In this document: one piece after another, positions 35,235 through 43,879 of the stretch
How the letters are laid out: each line of letters opens with the position of its first letter
Position numbering within the stretch: the first letter of the stretch is position 1
NCBI RefSeq assembly: GCF_050410775.1
Contig: NZ_CP191229.1
Origin: Erwinia sp050410775
Lineage (GTDB): Bacteria; Pseudomonadota; Gammaproteobacteria; Enterobacterales; Enterobacteriaceae
DNA length: 64,000 bases
Direction: 5' to 3' (one strand)
The notes under the pieces: model-generated
What the model saw: the letters and a program-made list of their open reading frames with translations, nothing else
What the model was told of the DNA's origin: nothing
Database searches by the model: none
Position numbers and translations under genes: made by a program

Positions 35235-38177
35235 ATGAATGAAAACGACGATGTTATGTACCGTCTTCTGGTACAGAACATTCATGGCTATGCGCTATTT
35301 ATGTTAAAACCTGATGGCACGGTGATGAACTGGAACGCCGGTGCGCAGCGCGCTATCGGGTATTTATCCTCTGAAATCGTGGGCAGGAATTTTGCCTGTT
35401 TCTTCAGCGAAGAAGAGCAGGCAAAGGGCCTTCCGCAGCGTGGGCTGCAAATTGCGGAAGAGACGGGACGCTACGACGTTGAAGGCTGGCGCTACCGTAA
35501 AGACGGAAGCGCGTTCTGGGCGCATGCGGTCATTGATGCGGTCCGGGCCGAGGACGGCACGCTGATTGGCTTCGCCAAAATCACCCGCGACTGTACCGAA
35601 CAGAAAGAGAAACTGGCAGAGCAGCGCGCACAGGAGCAAAAATTCCGCCTGCTGGTGGAAGGCGTCACCGACTATGCCATCTATATGCTGGATCCGGAGG
35701 GCCATGTCGTCAACTGGAACGAAGGGGCCAGGCGCAATAAGGGCTATACCGCCGAAGAAATTGTTGGCAAGCACTTTTCCTGCTTCTACAGCCGGGAAGA
35801 CCGGCAGGCAAAGCTGCCGGAAAATAACCTGAAAATGGCCTACCAGACCGGGCGATTTGAGGAGCAGGGCTGGCGTATCCGCAAGGATGGCGGCGCATTC
35901 TGGGCGCACGTGGTGATCGATGCCGTGCATGATGATGACGGCAAGCTGATTGGCTATGCCAAAATCACCCGCGACTGCACCGAGCAGCAGCGCTCCCTCA
36001 ACGAACAGCGGGAGCAGGCGGAGGTATTCCGCCTGCTGGTTGAAGGCGTCAGCGATTACGCCATCTATATGCTGGATCCGCATGGCCTGGTGGTGAACTG
36101 GAATGCCGGAGCGCGGCGGGCGAAAGGCTACAGTGCCGATGAGATCGTCGGCAAGCACTTCTCCTGCTTCTACAGCGCGCAGGATCGCCAGGCCAGCGTG
36201 CCGGAAACTAACCTGAAGACGGCGAATACGGTGGGACGCTTTGAGGATCAGGGATGGCGCTATCGTAAAGACGGCAGCGCATTCTGGGCGCATGTGGTGA
36301 TTCAGGCGATCTATAACGACGAAGAAAGGCTGCTGGGGTATGCCAAGATCACCCGCGACTGTACGGAAGTACGCGAGTATGAGCAGCAGATCCTGCGGGC
36401 AAAAGATCTCGCCGAACAGAACAGCGTCAGAACCGCATCTCTCTCTAAGTTTCTGGATACGATTATTACCAATATTCCCTCCTGCGTGATTGTGGAGGAT
36501 CTGGTTTCGCAGGAGATTCTGTTACTGAATAACAGAGCGGAACAGCTGCTGGGCCTGTCACAGCAGCAGATGAGCGGTAAAAAACTGTCGGATCGGCTCT
36601 CGCCGGAGATGGCAGCCTATTTTGGCCTGCTCTCCGCCGCGGCGCAGCGTAATGAAGGAGTGCACAGGAACGAGCAGCTGCTGCTGACGCAGGGCGGTGA
36701 GCGCATTATCAGCGCCTCAGCCTCCATTGTCCGTGGCAGCGATGCGCGCGATAACTATGTGCTGCTGATTGCCAATGACGTCACCGATCAGCGTGCGGCC
36801 GATGCCCGCATCCATCACATGGCCCACCACGATAATCTGACCAGCCTGCCGAACCGTGAGCTGTTCAGCCAGCGCCTGAATGAGGCGCTGCGCGCCGATA
36901 AAGAAAACGGTAAGCGTACCGCCACGCTTGGACTCGATCTCGATAATTTCAAAAACGTCAATGATGCGCTTGGCCATCAGGTGGGGGATGACCTCCTGCG
37001 GGCAGTGGCCGTCCGCTTACGCAACGTGCTGCGCGATCAGGATACGCTGGCGCGCAGCGGCGGCGATGAGTTTTCGATTGTGCTGCCCGGCCTGATGCAG
37101 ATTGCTGAAGCTGAAGCGGTCGCAAAAAGGCTGATTGAGGCGATCAGGCCCACGTTCAGCGTTGATGGCCATAACCTCTCGGTGGGCCTCAGCATCGGTA
37201 TTGCGCTGGCCGACAGCAAGCTTAATACGCCCGATCAGCTGCTGCGCTGTGCTGATATGGCGCTGTATGAGGCGAAACGTAACGGACGTAACCGGTTTGA
37301 ACACTTCTCAGCTGCCATGGGAGAAGCGGCCAGCAAGCGGCGGATGATTGAAACCGATCTGCGTGAGGCGATGACGGGACGGCACCTTAAGCTTTACTAC
37401 CAGCCGATCACTAACGGCCAGGGCGAGGAAATCATCGGTTATGAGGCGCTGATGCGCTGGCATCATCCGGTAAAAGGGCTGATCATGCCGTTAGATTTTA
37501 TTCCCATCGCCGAAGAGACCGGACTGATCCACAGCCTCGGCGCCTTTGCGCTTTATGAAGCCTGCCGGGAGGCGATTACCTGGCCCGCCCATCAGAGCGT
37601 AGCGGTTAACCTCTCGCCGCTACAGTTCAAAAACAGCTCGCTGGTTTCCGTTGTGCAGGCCGCGCTGAAGGATTCAGGGCTGGCGCCGCAGCGTCTGGAG
37701 GTTGAAATTACCGAGTCCGTGCTGCTGGATAACACCCTGGTCAATATCCGCACGCTGCAAAAACTCAAGGCGCTGGGCGTCCGCATCGCGCTGGACGATT
37801 TCGGCACCGGCTACTCGTCGCTCAGCTACCTGCGTTCGTTCCCGTTCGATAAAATCAAAATTGATAAGTCGTTTATTAACGATATGAAGGAGAGCCGGGA
37901 GGCGCTGGCCATTATCCGGGCCATTACCGGTATGAGCCGCAGCCTCGATATTCAGATCACCGCAGAAGGTGTCGAGAGCAGCGAGCAGTTTGAGCAGCTT
38001 AAGATGGAGGGCTGCACGCTTTTCCAGGGGTACTATTTTGGCCGGCCTCAGCCTTCTGAAACGCGACTGAAAATTTTCCATCCACCGGAACGGTTCCGGA
38101 TGGCCCCTCCTGATGCAATGCTGCCGGACAGTTCGCCATCGGGCCTGCTGGATCCCGGTGCTGCTGCCGGCAGCTAG
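35235..38177 (+). CDS. PAS-PAS-PAS-PAS-GGDEF-EAL signalling protein
   Basis: 980-residue cytoplasmic cyclic di-GMP enzyme; no signal peptide or membrane helix. Three very similar PAS/PAC units start near residues 9, 137 and 265 (each: MLDPxGxVVNWNxGARR, EGWRYRKDGSAFWAH, GYAKITRDCTE), a fourth, different PAS spans about 400-520, GGDEF about 530-690, EAL about 700-950. GGDEF is intact (SGGDEF near residue 608) with an I-site RDQD five residues before. EAL is intact (YEALMRW near 735, ITESVLLD, DDFGTGYSSLSYL, KIDKSF, QGYYFGRP). Both activities are thus possible; which dominates cannot be read from sequence. It stands alone. Confidence 0.93.
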   Translation: MNENDDVMYRLLVQNIHGYALFMLKPDGTVMNWNAGAQRAIGYLSSEIVGRNFACFFSEEEQAKGLPQRGLQIAEETGRYDVEGWRYRKDGSAFWAHAVIDAVRAEDGTLIGFAKITRDCTEQKEKLAEQRAQEQKFRLLVEGVTDYAIYMLDPEGHVVNWNEGARRNKGYTAEEIVGKHFSCFYSREDRQAKLPENNLKMAYQTGRFEEQGWRIRKDGGAFWAHVVIDAVHDDDGKLIGYAKITRDCTEQQRSLNEQREQAEVFRLLVEGVSDYAIYMLDPHGLVVNWNAGARRAKGYSADEIVGKHFSCFYSAQDRQASVPETNLKTANTVGRFEDQGWRYRKDGSAFWAHVVIQAIYNDEERLLGYAKITRDCTEVREYEQQILRAKDLAEQNSVRTASLSKFLDTIITNIPSCVIVEDLVSQEILLLNNRAEQLLGLSQQQMSGKKLSDRLSPEMAAYFGLLSAAAQRNEGVHRNEQLLLTQGGERIISASASIVRGSDARDNYVLLIANDVTDQRAADARIHHMAHHDNLTSLPNRELFSQRLNEALRADKENGKRTATLGLDLDNFKNVNDALGHQVGDDLLRAVAVRLRNVLRDQDTLARSGGDEFSIVLPGLMQIAEAEAVAKRLIEAIRPTFSVDGHNLSVGLSIGIALADSKLNTPDQLLRCADMALYEAKRNGRNRFEHFSAAMGEAASKRRMIETDLREAMTGRHLKLYYQPITNGQGEEIIGYEALMRWHHPVKGLIMPLDFIPIAEETGLIHSLGAFALYEACREAITWPAHQSVAVNLSPLQFKNSSLVSVVQAALKDSGLAPQRLEVEITESVLLDNTLVNIRTLQKLKALGVRIALDDFGTGYSSLSYLRSFPFDKIKIDKSFINDMKESREALAIIRAITGMSRSLDIQITAEGVESSEQFEQLKMEGCTLFQGYYFGRPQPSETRLKIFHPPERFRMAPPDAMLPDSSPSGLLDPGAAAGS
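35259..36410. repeat. Three tandem copies of a PAS-coding unit, 384-bp period
   Basis: Corresponding codons (TAC/TTC-CGx-CTx-CTG) stand at 35259, 35643 and 36027, exactly 384 bp (128 codons) apart, without any length change between copies. Copies 2 and 3 are the most alike; copy 1 is more diverged at its start. Confidence 0.85.
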
Positions 38178-38271
38178 CGCTGCCTGTTTTTTCAACAGCT
38201 GTCACTCTTTCACCACGCTGCCCCGACTACACTTCTCCTGTTTACGCCATCACGACGTTTCAGGAGAAGTT

Positions 38272-38703
38272 ATGCAGATCACACCCTATCTGTTCTTTTC
38301 AGGAAATTGCGAAGAGGCCATTGCCTTTTACCACCAGGCGATTGACGCACATCTGGCCTTTAAAATGACCTGGGGCGATATGCCGCCCGATCGGGCACAT
38401 CATGGCTGTGACAGCGCAGGGCCGCTGCCGGCGGAGAAGATCATGCATGCCCAACTGCGCATTGGCGACAGCGAACTGTTAATGTGCGACAGCCCCGACA
38501 CAGCGCCGGTGATGGCAGGAAGCGCAATCGCGCTCTCCACCGTTGATCTGGCGGAAGGGAAGCGCTGGTTTGATAATCTGGCCGTCGGCGGGACGATAAC
38601 ACGGCCATGGGAGGAGACGTTCTGGGCCAGCGGCTTCGGTATGCTGACCGACAGGTTCAGCATCGCCTGGATGGTGAGCGCCGTAAAACAGCAGGGCCGC
38701 TGA
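38272..38703 (+). CDS. PhnB-like / VOC superfamily protein
   Basis: 143-residue protein of the glyoxalase/bleomycin-resistance (VOC) superfamily, PhnB/3-demethylubiquinone group: MQITPYLFFSGNCEEAIAFYHQAI at the start, MHAQLRIGDSELLMCDS in the middle, and EETFWASGFGMLTDRFSIAWMV at the end. Members are small metal- or substrate-binding beta proteins; the reaction is unknown here. Start at ATG 38272 with AGGAGAAG right upstream; the frame is open 53 codons earlier but that part overlaps the preceding gene's end. Convergent with the following LysR gene. Confidence 0.87.
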   Translation: MQITPYLFFSGNCEEAIAFYHQAIDAHLAFKMTWGDMPPDRAHHGCDSAGPLPAEKIMHAQLRIGDSELLMCDSPDTAPVMAGSAIALSTVDLAEGKRWFDNLAVGGTITRPWEETFWASGFGMLTDRFSIAWMVSAVKQQGR

Positions 38704-38717
38704 GGAGGCTATTGATG

Positions 38718-39638
38718 TCAGGTAATGTTCAGTCCATCGAGCGCCGCTAACAGCGCGTCAACTTTTGGCGTCAGCTGCTTTCTGCGCGGCCAGATCACAT
38801 AGAGCGGCAGGCCGGTCACCGCCAATTCCGGCAAGATCTGCACCAGTTCGCCGCTCGCCAGCTGCTGCTCCATTAGCCAGGTCGCCATTTGCGCCACGCC
38901 GAGCCCGGCAACCACCGCCGAGATCTGCGCCTCACCGTCTCCCAGCGCCATCCGGTATGCCACGTTGCGCGGCGCTATCCGGCCATCGGGCGCGGCGATG
39001 TGCCACGGGCTGGTGCTGCCGTCGACCCGATGGTAGACAATTGCGCGATGTTTACTTAACTCCTCCAGCGTTTGCGGCGTGCCGTACTGCGCGAGGTAGT
39101 GCGGCGCGGCACAGAAAATTAACCGTTCATTGCCCAGAAAACGAAAGCCCAGCGAAGGGGGATACTCCGCCGGGCCGCCGATCCTCACCGCAATATCCAC
39201 CCCTTCTTCAAACAGATCCACAAAACGGTCGGAGAAAGCGAGGCTGATCTGCATATCAGGATTCTGCTGGCAGAAGGTGTTCAGCAGGGGCATGACGCGC
39301 ATACGCCCAAAGGTATTAGGTACGGCGATTTGCAGCTTGCCCACAGGAATAGTGCGCTGCGCCGCGAGCACGGATTCTGCTTCCGCCAGCTCGTTCAGCA
39401 CGCGGGTACAGGTGTCAAAAAATGCCTGGCCGGCGTCCGTCAGCGTCAGGCTGCGGGTGGTACGCTCGAATAATTTTGAGCCAAGACGGGCTTCCAGCTT
39501 CGCGACACTTTTACTGACCGCCGAGCTGCTCAGGTGCAAACTTTCCGCCGCCGCGGTAAAGCTGCCCTGTTCAACGGCGGCCACAAAGGGGGTAATGCCC
39601 TTCAGACGATCGAGACTGTGCATAATTAGTGAATCCAT
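38718..39638 (-). CDS. LysR-family regulator
   Basis: 306-residue LysR regulator (a start five codons later, at 39623, is also possible). Helix-turn-helix SFTAAAESLHLSSSAVSKSVAKLEARLG at about residues 26-53; effector domain from about 95 (GKLQIAVPNTFGRMRVMP...). It diverges from the SDR-type reductase gene with 84 bp between starts, so it probably controls that gene. This subgroup (often called AaeR/DmlR-like) frequently regulates oxidoreductases. Effector unknown. Confidence 0.87.
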   Translation of the reverse strand: MDSLIMHSLDRLKGITPFVAAVEQGSFTAAAESLHLSSSAVSKSVAKLEARLGSKLFERTTRSLTLTDAGQAFFDTCTRVLNELAEAESVLAAQRTIPVGKLQIAVPNTFGRMRVMPLLNTFCQQNPDMQISLAFSDRFVDLFEEGVDIAVRIGGPAEYPPSLGFRFLGNERLIFCAAPHYLAQYGTPQTLEELSKHRAIVYHRVDGSTSPWHIAAPDGRIAPRNVAYRMALGDGEAQISAVVAGLGVAQMATWLMEQQLASGELVQILPELAVTGLPLYVIWPRRKQLTPKVDALLAALDGLNIT

Positions 39639-39722
39639 TTCATTAATATTGTGAATTTATACCTCAGACAAGACTTAAATTCTCTATTAAGCTTAACTTC
39701 TGAACTCAAAAGGAGAGAAATT

Positions 39723-40790
39723 ATGCAACCACGCGCATTAATCGTCGGCGTCAGCGGCGTTGTCGGTACCGCTATTGCGGAACAGCTTACCGGTGACGGT
39801 TGGGAAGTGTATGGACTGTCACGCGGGCGCACTGCGATCCCGGCAGGCTGTAAATCCCTGACGGCCGATCTGACCGACAGTGCCTCCGTGGCTGAAGCGC
39901 TGAACGGCGTGAAGGTCGATAAAGTATTTTTCAGCGTCTGGGCCAGACAGGAAAATGAGAAAGAGAACATCCGCGTTAACGGCGCGATGGTGCGCAACGT
40001 TATCGACGCGCTGGGTGACGGCCTGAAAGGCGGCCATGTCGCGCTGGTTACCGGCCTGAAACACTACCTGGGCCCGTTCGATGCCTATGGCAAAGGCGCG
40101 GTACCGATGACGCCTTTCCGTGAAGAGCAGGGGCGTCAGCCGGTCGATAACTTTTACTACGCGCAGGAAGATGAAGTCTTTGCTGGCGCAGAAAAGTATG
40201 GCTTCACCTGGAGCGTACACCGTCCGCACACTATCATCGGCTTCGCGCTGGGCAACGCCATGAACATGGGCCAGACCCTGGCGGTCTATGCCAGCCTTTG
40301 TAAGCAGACCGGCCAGCCTTTCCTGTTCCCCGGCTCCGAAGCACAGTGGGAAGGTGTTACCGATATGACCGATTCCCGCGTGCTGGCGCAGCAGGTGGAA
40401 TGGGCGGCGACTACCTCCTCAGCCCAGAACCAGGACTACAACGTCGTTAACGGTGACGTATTCCGCTGGAAGTGGATGTGGGGCCAGATTGCCGACTACT
40501 TTGGCATCGAAGCCGCGCCGTTTTCCGGCGAAGCACAGCCGCTTGAGGGACGTATGGATGACGCGCCCGCGCAGTGGGAAGCGATTGCGAAGCAGTTCGA
40601 TCTTAAAGAAGCGGATATCACTCGTCTGGTCTCCTGGTGGCACACCGATGCGGATCTGGGCCGTCCGATGGAGGTCTTTACCGACATCAGCAAAAGCCGT
40701 AAGGCAGGCTTCACCGGCTACCAGTGTACCCGCGACGCCTTTATTACCCTGTTCGATCGCCTAAAAGCCGAGAAGCTTATTCCTGGCTGA
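39723..40790 (+). CDS. SDR-family reductase of the PRISE (progesterone 5-beta-reductase-like) type
   Basis: 355-residue atypical short-chain dehydrogenase. N-terminal GVSGVVGTAIAEQL is the NADPH Rossmann glycine motif. Further marks are those of the PRISE family: VTGLKHYLGPF (catalytic Lys) and NFYYAQED (catalytic Tyr), then WSVHRPHTIIGFALGNAMN. Plant members reduce enones and iridoid precursors; bacterial members are largely uncharacterised. Start at ATG 39723 with AAAGGAGAG 6 nt upstream; the frame is open 24 codons earlier. Divergent LysR neighbour is the likely regulator. Confidence 0.85.
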   Translation: MQPRALIVGVSGVVGTAIAEQLTGDGWEVYGLSRGRTAIPAGCKSLTADLTDSASVAEALNGVKVDKVFFSVWARQENEKENIRVNGAMVRNVIDALGDGLKGGHVALVTGLKHYLGPFDAYGKGAVPMTPFREEQGRQPVDNFYYAQEDEVFAGAEKYGFTWSVHRPHTIIGFALGNAMNMGQTLAVYASLCKQTGQPFLFPGSEAQWEGVTDMTDSRVLAQQVEWAATTSSAQNQDYNVVNGDVFRWKWMWGQIADYFGIEAAPFSGEAQPLEGRMDDAPAQWEAIAKQFDLKEADITRLVSWWHTDADLGRPMEVFTDISKSRKAGFTGYQCTRDAFITLFDRLKAEKLIPG

Positions 40791-40856
40791 TGCCGTCACT
40801 GCTGCGTGCACCAGAGCGTGTACGCAGCAGGCTGAAAAGAAGATTCGCAGGCAACC

Positions 40857-40878
40857 ATTGTTTCCTTGAGGAAACAAT
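40857..40878. other. Perfect inverted repeat
   Basis: ATTGTTTCC, loop TTGA, GGAAACAAT. It lies 66 bp after the SDR gene and 153 bp before the Sua5/YciO gene. Another hairpin (GCTGCGT ... ACGCAGC) precedes it at 40801-40828. No T-run; could be an operator or part of a transcript end. Confidence 0.5.
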
Positions 40879-41031
40879 AGTGCGGAATGTTCGCTAATTG
40901 TTGCTAAAAGGCGCGCCTGAGTTAGGATAACTTCATCAGGTTACGGCGCTCCAGGCGGCGATGACATATCCCGTCAGCACAGGCGACCCGCTAACCCCTT
41001 GTGAAACTCTTTCAGACAGGCAGGTGCGATT

Positions 41032-41811
41032 GTGAGCAATAAAACTATTCACTGGAACGGCGGCTTACAGCCAGAAGCCGTTAAGATCTTATCCGCCGAG
41101 GGCGGCATGATCGTTTGCCCAACCAAAGTGGGCTACATCATCATGACTTCAGACGCCAAAGGTCTGGAGCGCAAATTTGACGCCAAGCAGCGCAACCGCA
41201 ATAAGCCGGGCGTAGTGCTGTGCGGCTCCCTGGCGCAGCTGAAAGAGCTGGCGCAGCTGAACCCGGAAATCGAGTCACTTTATCAGCAGCACTGGGATAA
41301 AGATGTGCTGCTGGGCTGCATCCTGCCGTGGAAAGAAGAGGCGGTGGCGCGTATTCCTGATGATGGCTCGAAAGATCTGATGATGGACCGCCGTCAGACC
41401 AGCTGCTTCGTGATTAAATTCGGCGTGCCTGGTGAGAATCTGGCGAAAGAGCTGTGGGAAAATCACGGTAAATTCTCCTTCGCCAGCTCCGCTAACCCGT
41501 CTGGCAAAGGCAACCGTGGACTGGTGGAAGGCATCGGCGAGCGCATTGAATCGCAGGCCGACCTGATTATTGAAGCCAACGATTATGTAAAATCGATCCA
41601 GCCAAACGAGTCTGAAAAAACCCGCTATGAGCAGGGCGTCATGGTGGCGATGGTGGATGAGAGCGGCAAGCTGGTGCCAGAACAGAAGGGCGAACGTAAT
41701 ATCACGCCTTGCCCGGTACTGATTCGTAAAGGACTGGATGTGGATAAGATTATGTCCATGCTTTCCGATACCTTTACTACCTGGGATTACCGTCACGGTA
41801 ATTACTACTGA
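41032..41811 (+). CDS. Sua5/YciO/YrdC family protein
   Basis: 259-residue protein of the YrdC-like fold, the family of threonylcarbamoyl-AMP synthases needed for the tRNA modification t6A. PTKVGYIIMTSD near residue 31, KQRNRNKPGVVL near 53 (KxR-like substrate motif) and FASSANPSGKGN near 150 (SxxNPSG) fit. It is diverged from TsaC and YciO, so it may not be the t6A enzyme; the C-terminal 60 residues ending WDYRHGNYY are specific. The start is GTG 41032; no in-frame ATG is nearby. Stands alone. Confidence 0.82.
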   Translation: MSNKTIHWNGGLQPEAVKILSAEGGMIVCPTKVGYIIMTSDAKGLERKFDAKQRNRNKPGVVLCGSLAQLKELAQLNPEIESLYQQHWDKDVLLGCILPWKEEAVARIPDDGSKDLMMDRRQTSCFVIKFGVPGENLAKELWENHGKFSFASSANPSGKGNRGLVEGIGERIESQADLIIEANDYVKSIQPNESEKTRYEQGVMVAMVDESGKLVPEQKGERNITPCPVLIRKGLDVDKIMSMLSDTFTTWDYRHGNYY

Positions 41812-41817
41812 GTTCCG

Positions 41818-41846
41818 ACGGGGCGGCGGCCGCCCCGTTATTTTCC
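41818..41846. terminator. Terminator between convergent Sua5-like and LysR genes
   Basis: ACGGGGCGGC followed directly by its complement GCCGCCCCGT, then TATTTT. A 10-bp stem with a minimal loop filling the 26-bp intergenic space. Confidence 0.75.
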
Positions 41847-42746
41847 CTTCCCTTCCTGCCGTACCGCCTTCTGCAAAGTCTCAATAAACAGCCTCACGCG
41901 CGGCGAAGTAAAACTTTCCTGCCTGTACAAAATATAAGACTTAAAAAGATCCATTTCCCAGTTCGCTAAAACCCGCGTCAGTTTGCCCGCTTTTACCGCT
42001 TCCTGAGCAATATAATCGGGCAGGTAGGCGATGCCGGTCCGGGCGACAGCGGAATTTACCAGCGCGGTGCTGTTATTGGCACGAAAGCGGCTGCGGACCT
42101 CAATATTGCGCTTTTGCTTATCGCGCCGGAAAGGCAGCGCCAGCGTATGAGCCGGGCCGCGAAACAGCACAAAGTCGTGGCGCGGCAAATCCTCAGGATT
42201 TTCAATCGGGCTGAAGCGGGCCAGATAGTCAGGCGCCGCATACAGCCCCCAGCTGATATCCCTCAGCGGCTTAAAATGAGGATGTTCAGGCAGATCGCGG
42301 CGGATAACGATGGCGATATCCACATTATCCTCCACCAGATTTACCGGGCGATCGGTCAGGTCGAGATCGACGCTGACATGCAGATTGCTGGCGACAAACT
42401 GATTAAGCACCGGCACGATGCACTGGCAGCCGAAGGTTACGGGCGCGACGACGCGCAGGCTGCCGGTCGGCTCTTCATGATATTGACGGATAAACAGGTC
42501 GGCGCTTTTCACTTCGCTAAGAATACGGGCGCAGTAGTGATACCAGGTCATGCCGACCTCGGTGACCGCAATTTTGCGCGTGGTACGCTCAAGCAGTCTG
42601 GCGCCAAGCCGGACTTCCAGCGCGGCGATCTCTTTGCTGACCGCTGACTTTGACAGACCGAGCAGGCCCGCCGCTTCGGTGAAGCTTAACGTCTCCACCA
42701 CTCTGGCAAAGACGATCATTGCCTGGAGATTTTCCCTGTCGCTCAT
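41838..42746 (-). CDS. LysR-family regulator
   Basis: 302-residue LysR regulator: HTH LSFTEAAGLLGLSKSAVSKEIAALEVRLG at about residues 20-48 and effector domain with PTGSLRVVAPVTFGCQCIVPVLNQF from about 92. It lies 15 bp downstream of the LysE-type exporter gene on the same strand and so is likely in its operon. This resembles exporter/regulator pairs such as LysE-LysG, although those are normally divergent. Ligand unknown. Confidence 0.87.
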   Translation of the reverse strand: MSDRENLQAMIVFARVVETLSFTEAAGLLGLSKSAVSKEIAALEVRLGARLLERTTRKIAVTEVGMTWYHYCARILSEVKSADLFIRQYHEEPTGSLRVVAPVTFGCQCIVPVLNQFVASNLHVSVDLDLTDRPVNLVEDNVDIAIVIRRDLPEHPHFKPLRDISWGLYAAPDYLARFSPIENPEDLPRHDFVLFRGPAHTLALPFRRDKQKRNIEVRSRFRANNSTALVNSAVARTGIAYLPDYIAQEAVKAGKLTRVLANWEMDLFKSYILYRQESFTSPRVRLFIETLQKAVRQEGKGK

Positions 42747-42761
42747 ATCCGCCTCGCTGAT

Positions 42762-43391
42762 TTATCTGGCGGATGCGGCCAGTGCGCTGCCGGCAAAGAC
42801 AAACAGCGTGCCGGTGGATCGATTAAGGATACGCAGACGCGCCGGGCTCGCAAAGAGGGAGGAGAGACGGCGTCCCGCACAGGCGTAAGCGAACATCAGG
42901 CTGCAATCCAGTACCGCCCAGGTGATCGCCAGCGTGGCGAACTGCATGGCATGGGGCTGCGCCGCATCGATAAAATTCGGGAAAAGCGCGGCGAAAAAAA
43001 GCAGATCTTTAGGATTACTGATCCCCACCATATAGCCTTTACGGAATAGCTTCATCACGCCCGGAGAGGCCTCCGGTGGGCTGGCCTCCAGCGCCGTTTC
43101 CGCTGTCGCAGGCGCCCGCCAGGCGCTGATGCCCAGCCAGATAAGATAGGCAGCCCCGACCACTTTCAGTACGGTAAAGGCGGTGGTTGAAGTGGCCAGA
43201 ATCGCACCCAGGCCAAGCGCGGAAGCGGTCATCAGCGTCATGGCGGAGAGCACGCCACCCAGCACGGTAGCGAACGCGCGGCGATGGCCGTAGCGCAGGC
43301 CGTGCGTCATGCTGATCAGCGCAGAGGGGCCGGGAATAGCAATCAGTGCGGCAATAATGCCGGTATAAGCCAGCCAGAGTTGTAGCGTCAT
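42762..43391 (-). CDS. LysE/RhtB family amino acid exporter
   Basis: 209-residue inner-membrane exporter with 5-6 hydrophobic segments and the family's N-terminal IPGPSALISMTHGLRYGHRRAF and middle GISNPKDLLFFAALFPNFID blocks. RhtB-type proteins expel amino acids such as homoserine, threonine or leucine; the substrate cannot be told. AAAGGAATG gives the ribosome site in front of the ATG. Transcribed together with the LysR gene 15 bp downstream. Confidence 0.9.
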   Translation of the reverse strand: MTLQLWLAYTGIIAALIAIPGPSALISMTHGLRYGHRRAFATVLGGVLSAMTLMTASALGLGAILATSTTAFTVLKVVGAAYLIWLGISAWRAPATAETALEASPPEASPGVMKLFRKGYMVGISNPKDLLFFAALFPNFIDAAQPHAMQFATLAITWAVLDCSLMFAYACAGRRLSSLFASPARLRILNRSTGTLFVFAGSALAASAR

Positions 43392-43788
43392 AGAGACATT
43401 CCTTTGGAATAAAACAGGAAAAGGCGTGACGGCCTGTGGCCCGTAAAATGAGGGCTGTAGCTTAATGGTTGAACTGTAGGTTGTAAATCGTAAAGGCGGG
43501 AGAAACCGGTTGTGAGCTTGGGCCGCAGGGAAATATTTACCGGGAAATTTCAGGCATCGATCTTAACGCGATCCAAACAATAACCAGCGTAAAAATCAGG
43601 GTTAACTTAAGTCAAATCAGCTCTGGAATTATCTTAATAATCCGGCGATTTTCTTAGCATTTTATTATTTATGTCAGTTTATGTTAATTCAGGGGTAATC
43701 CTGTGAATAACATCCGTTTTATTTAACATCCAGCGCCTATGTTTATATTTTGACATATTGGATCACTGACCGTCATAAAATAACCGGG
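43392..43788. other. AT-rich region upstream of treF and the LysE gene
   Basis: About 400 bp between divergent genes, low in GC, no ORF. No operator recognised apart from the promoter at 43789. Confidence 0.45.
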
Positions 43789-43816
43789 TTGCGCTGTAAG
43801 ACGGGAGTACTATAAT
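43789..43816 (+). promoter_or_regulatory. Candidate promoter of treF
   Basis: TTGCGC (43789-43794), 16-bp spacer, TATAAT (43811-43816). Transcription would begin near 43823, about 57 bases before the proposed start codon at 43880. The -10 is perfect, the -35 moderate. Confidence 0.55.
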
Positions 43817-43879
43817 TGTTGTTTCGCCTGATAATGCAGATTAATAATTGTCAATATTTATTGGCATCAGGAGGTTTTT

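Noticed and set aside
40911..40990. Minus-strand text AACCTGATGAAGTTATCC recalling a TPP riboswitch
   Set aside because: The paired CTGAGA element and the required helices are missing, and no thiamine gene lies on that strand.
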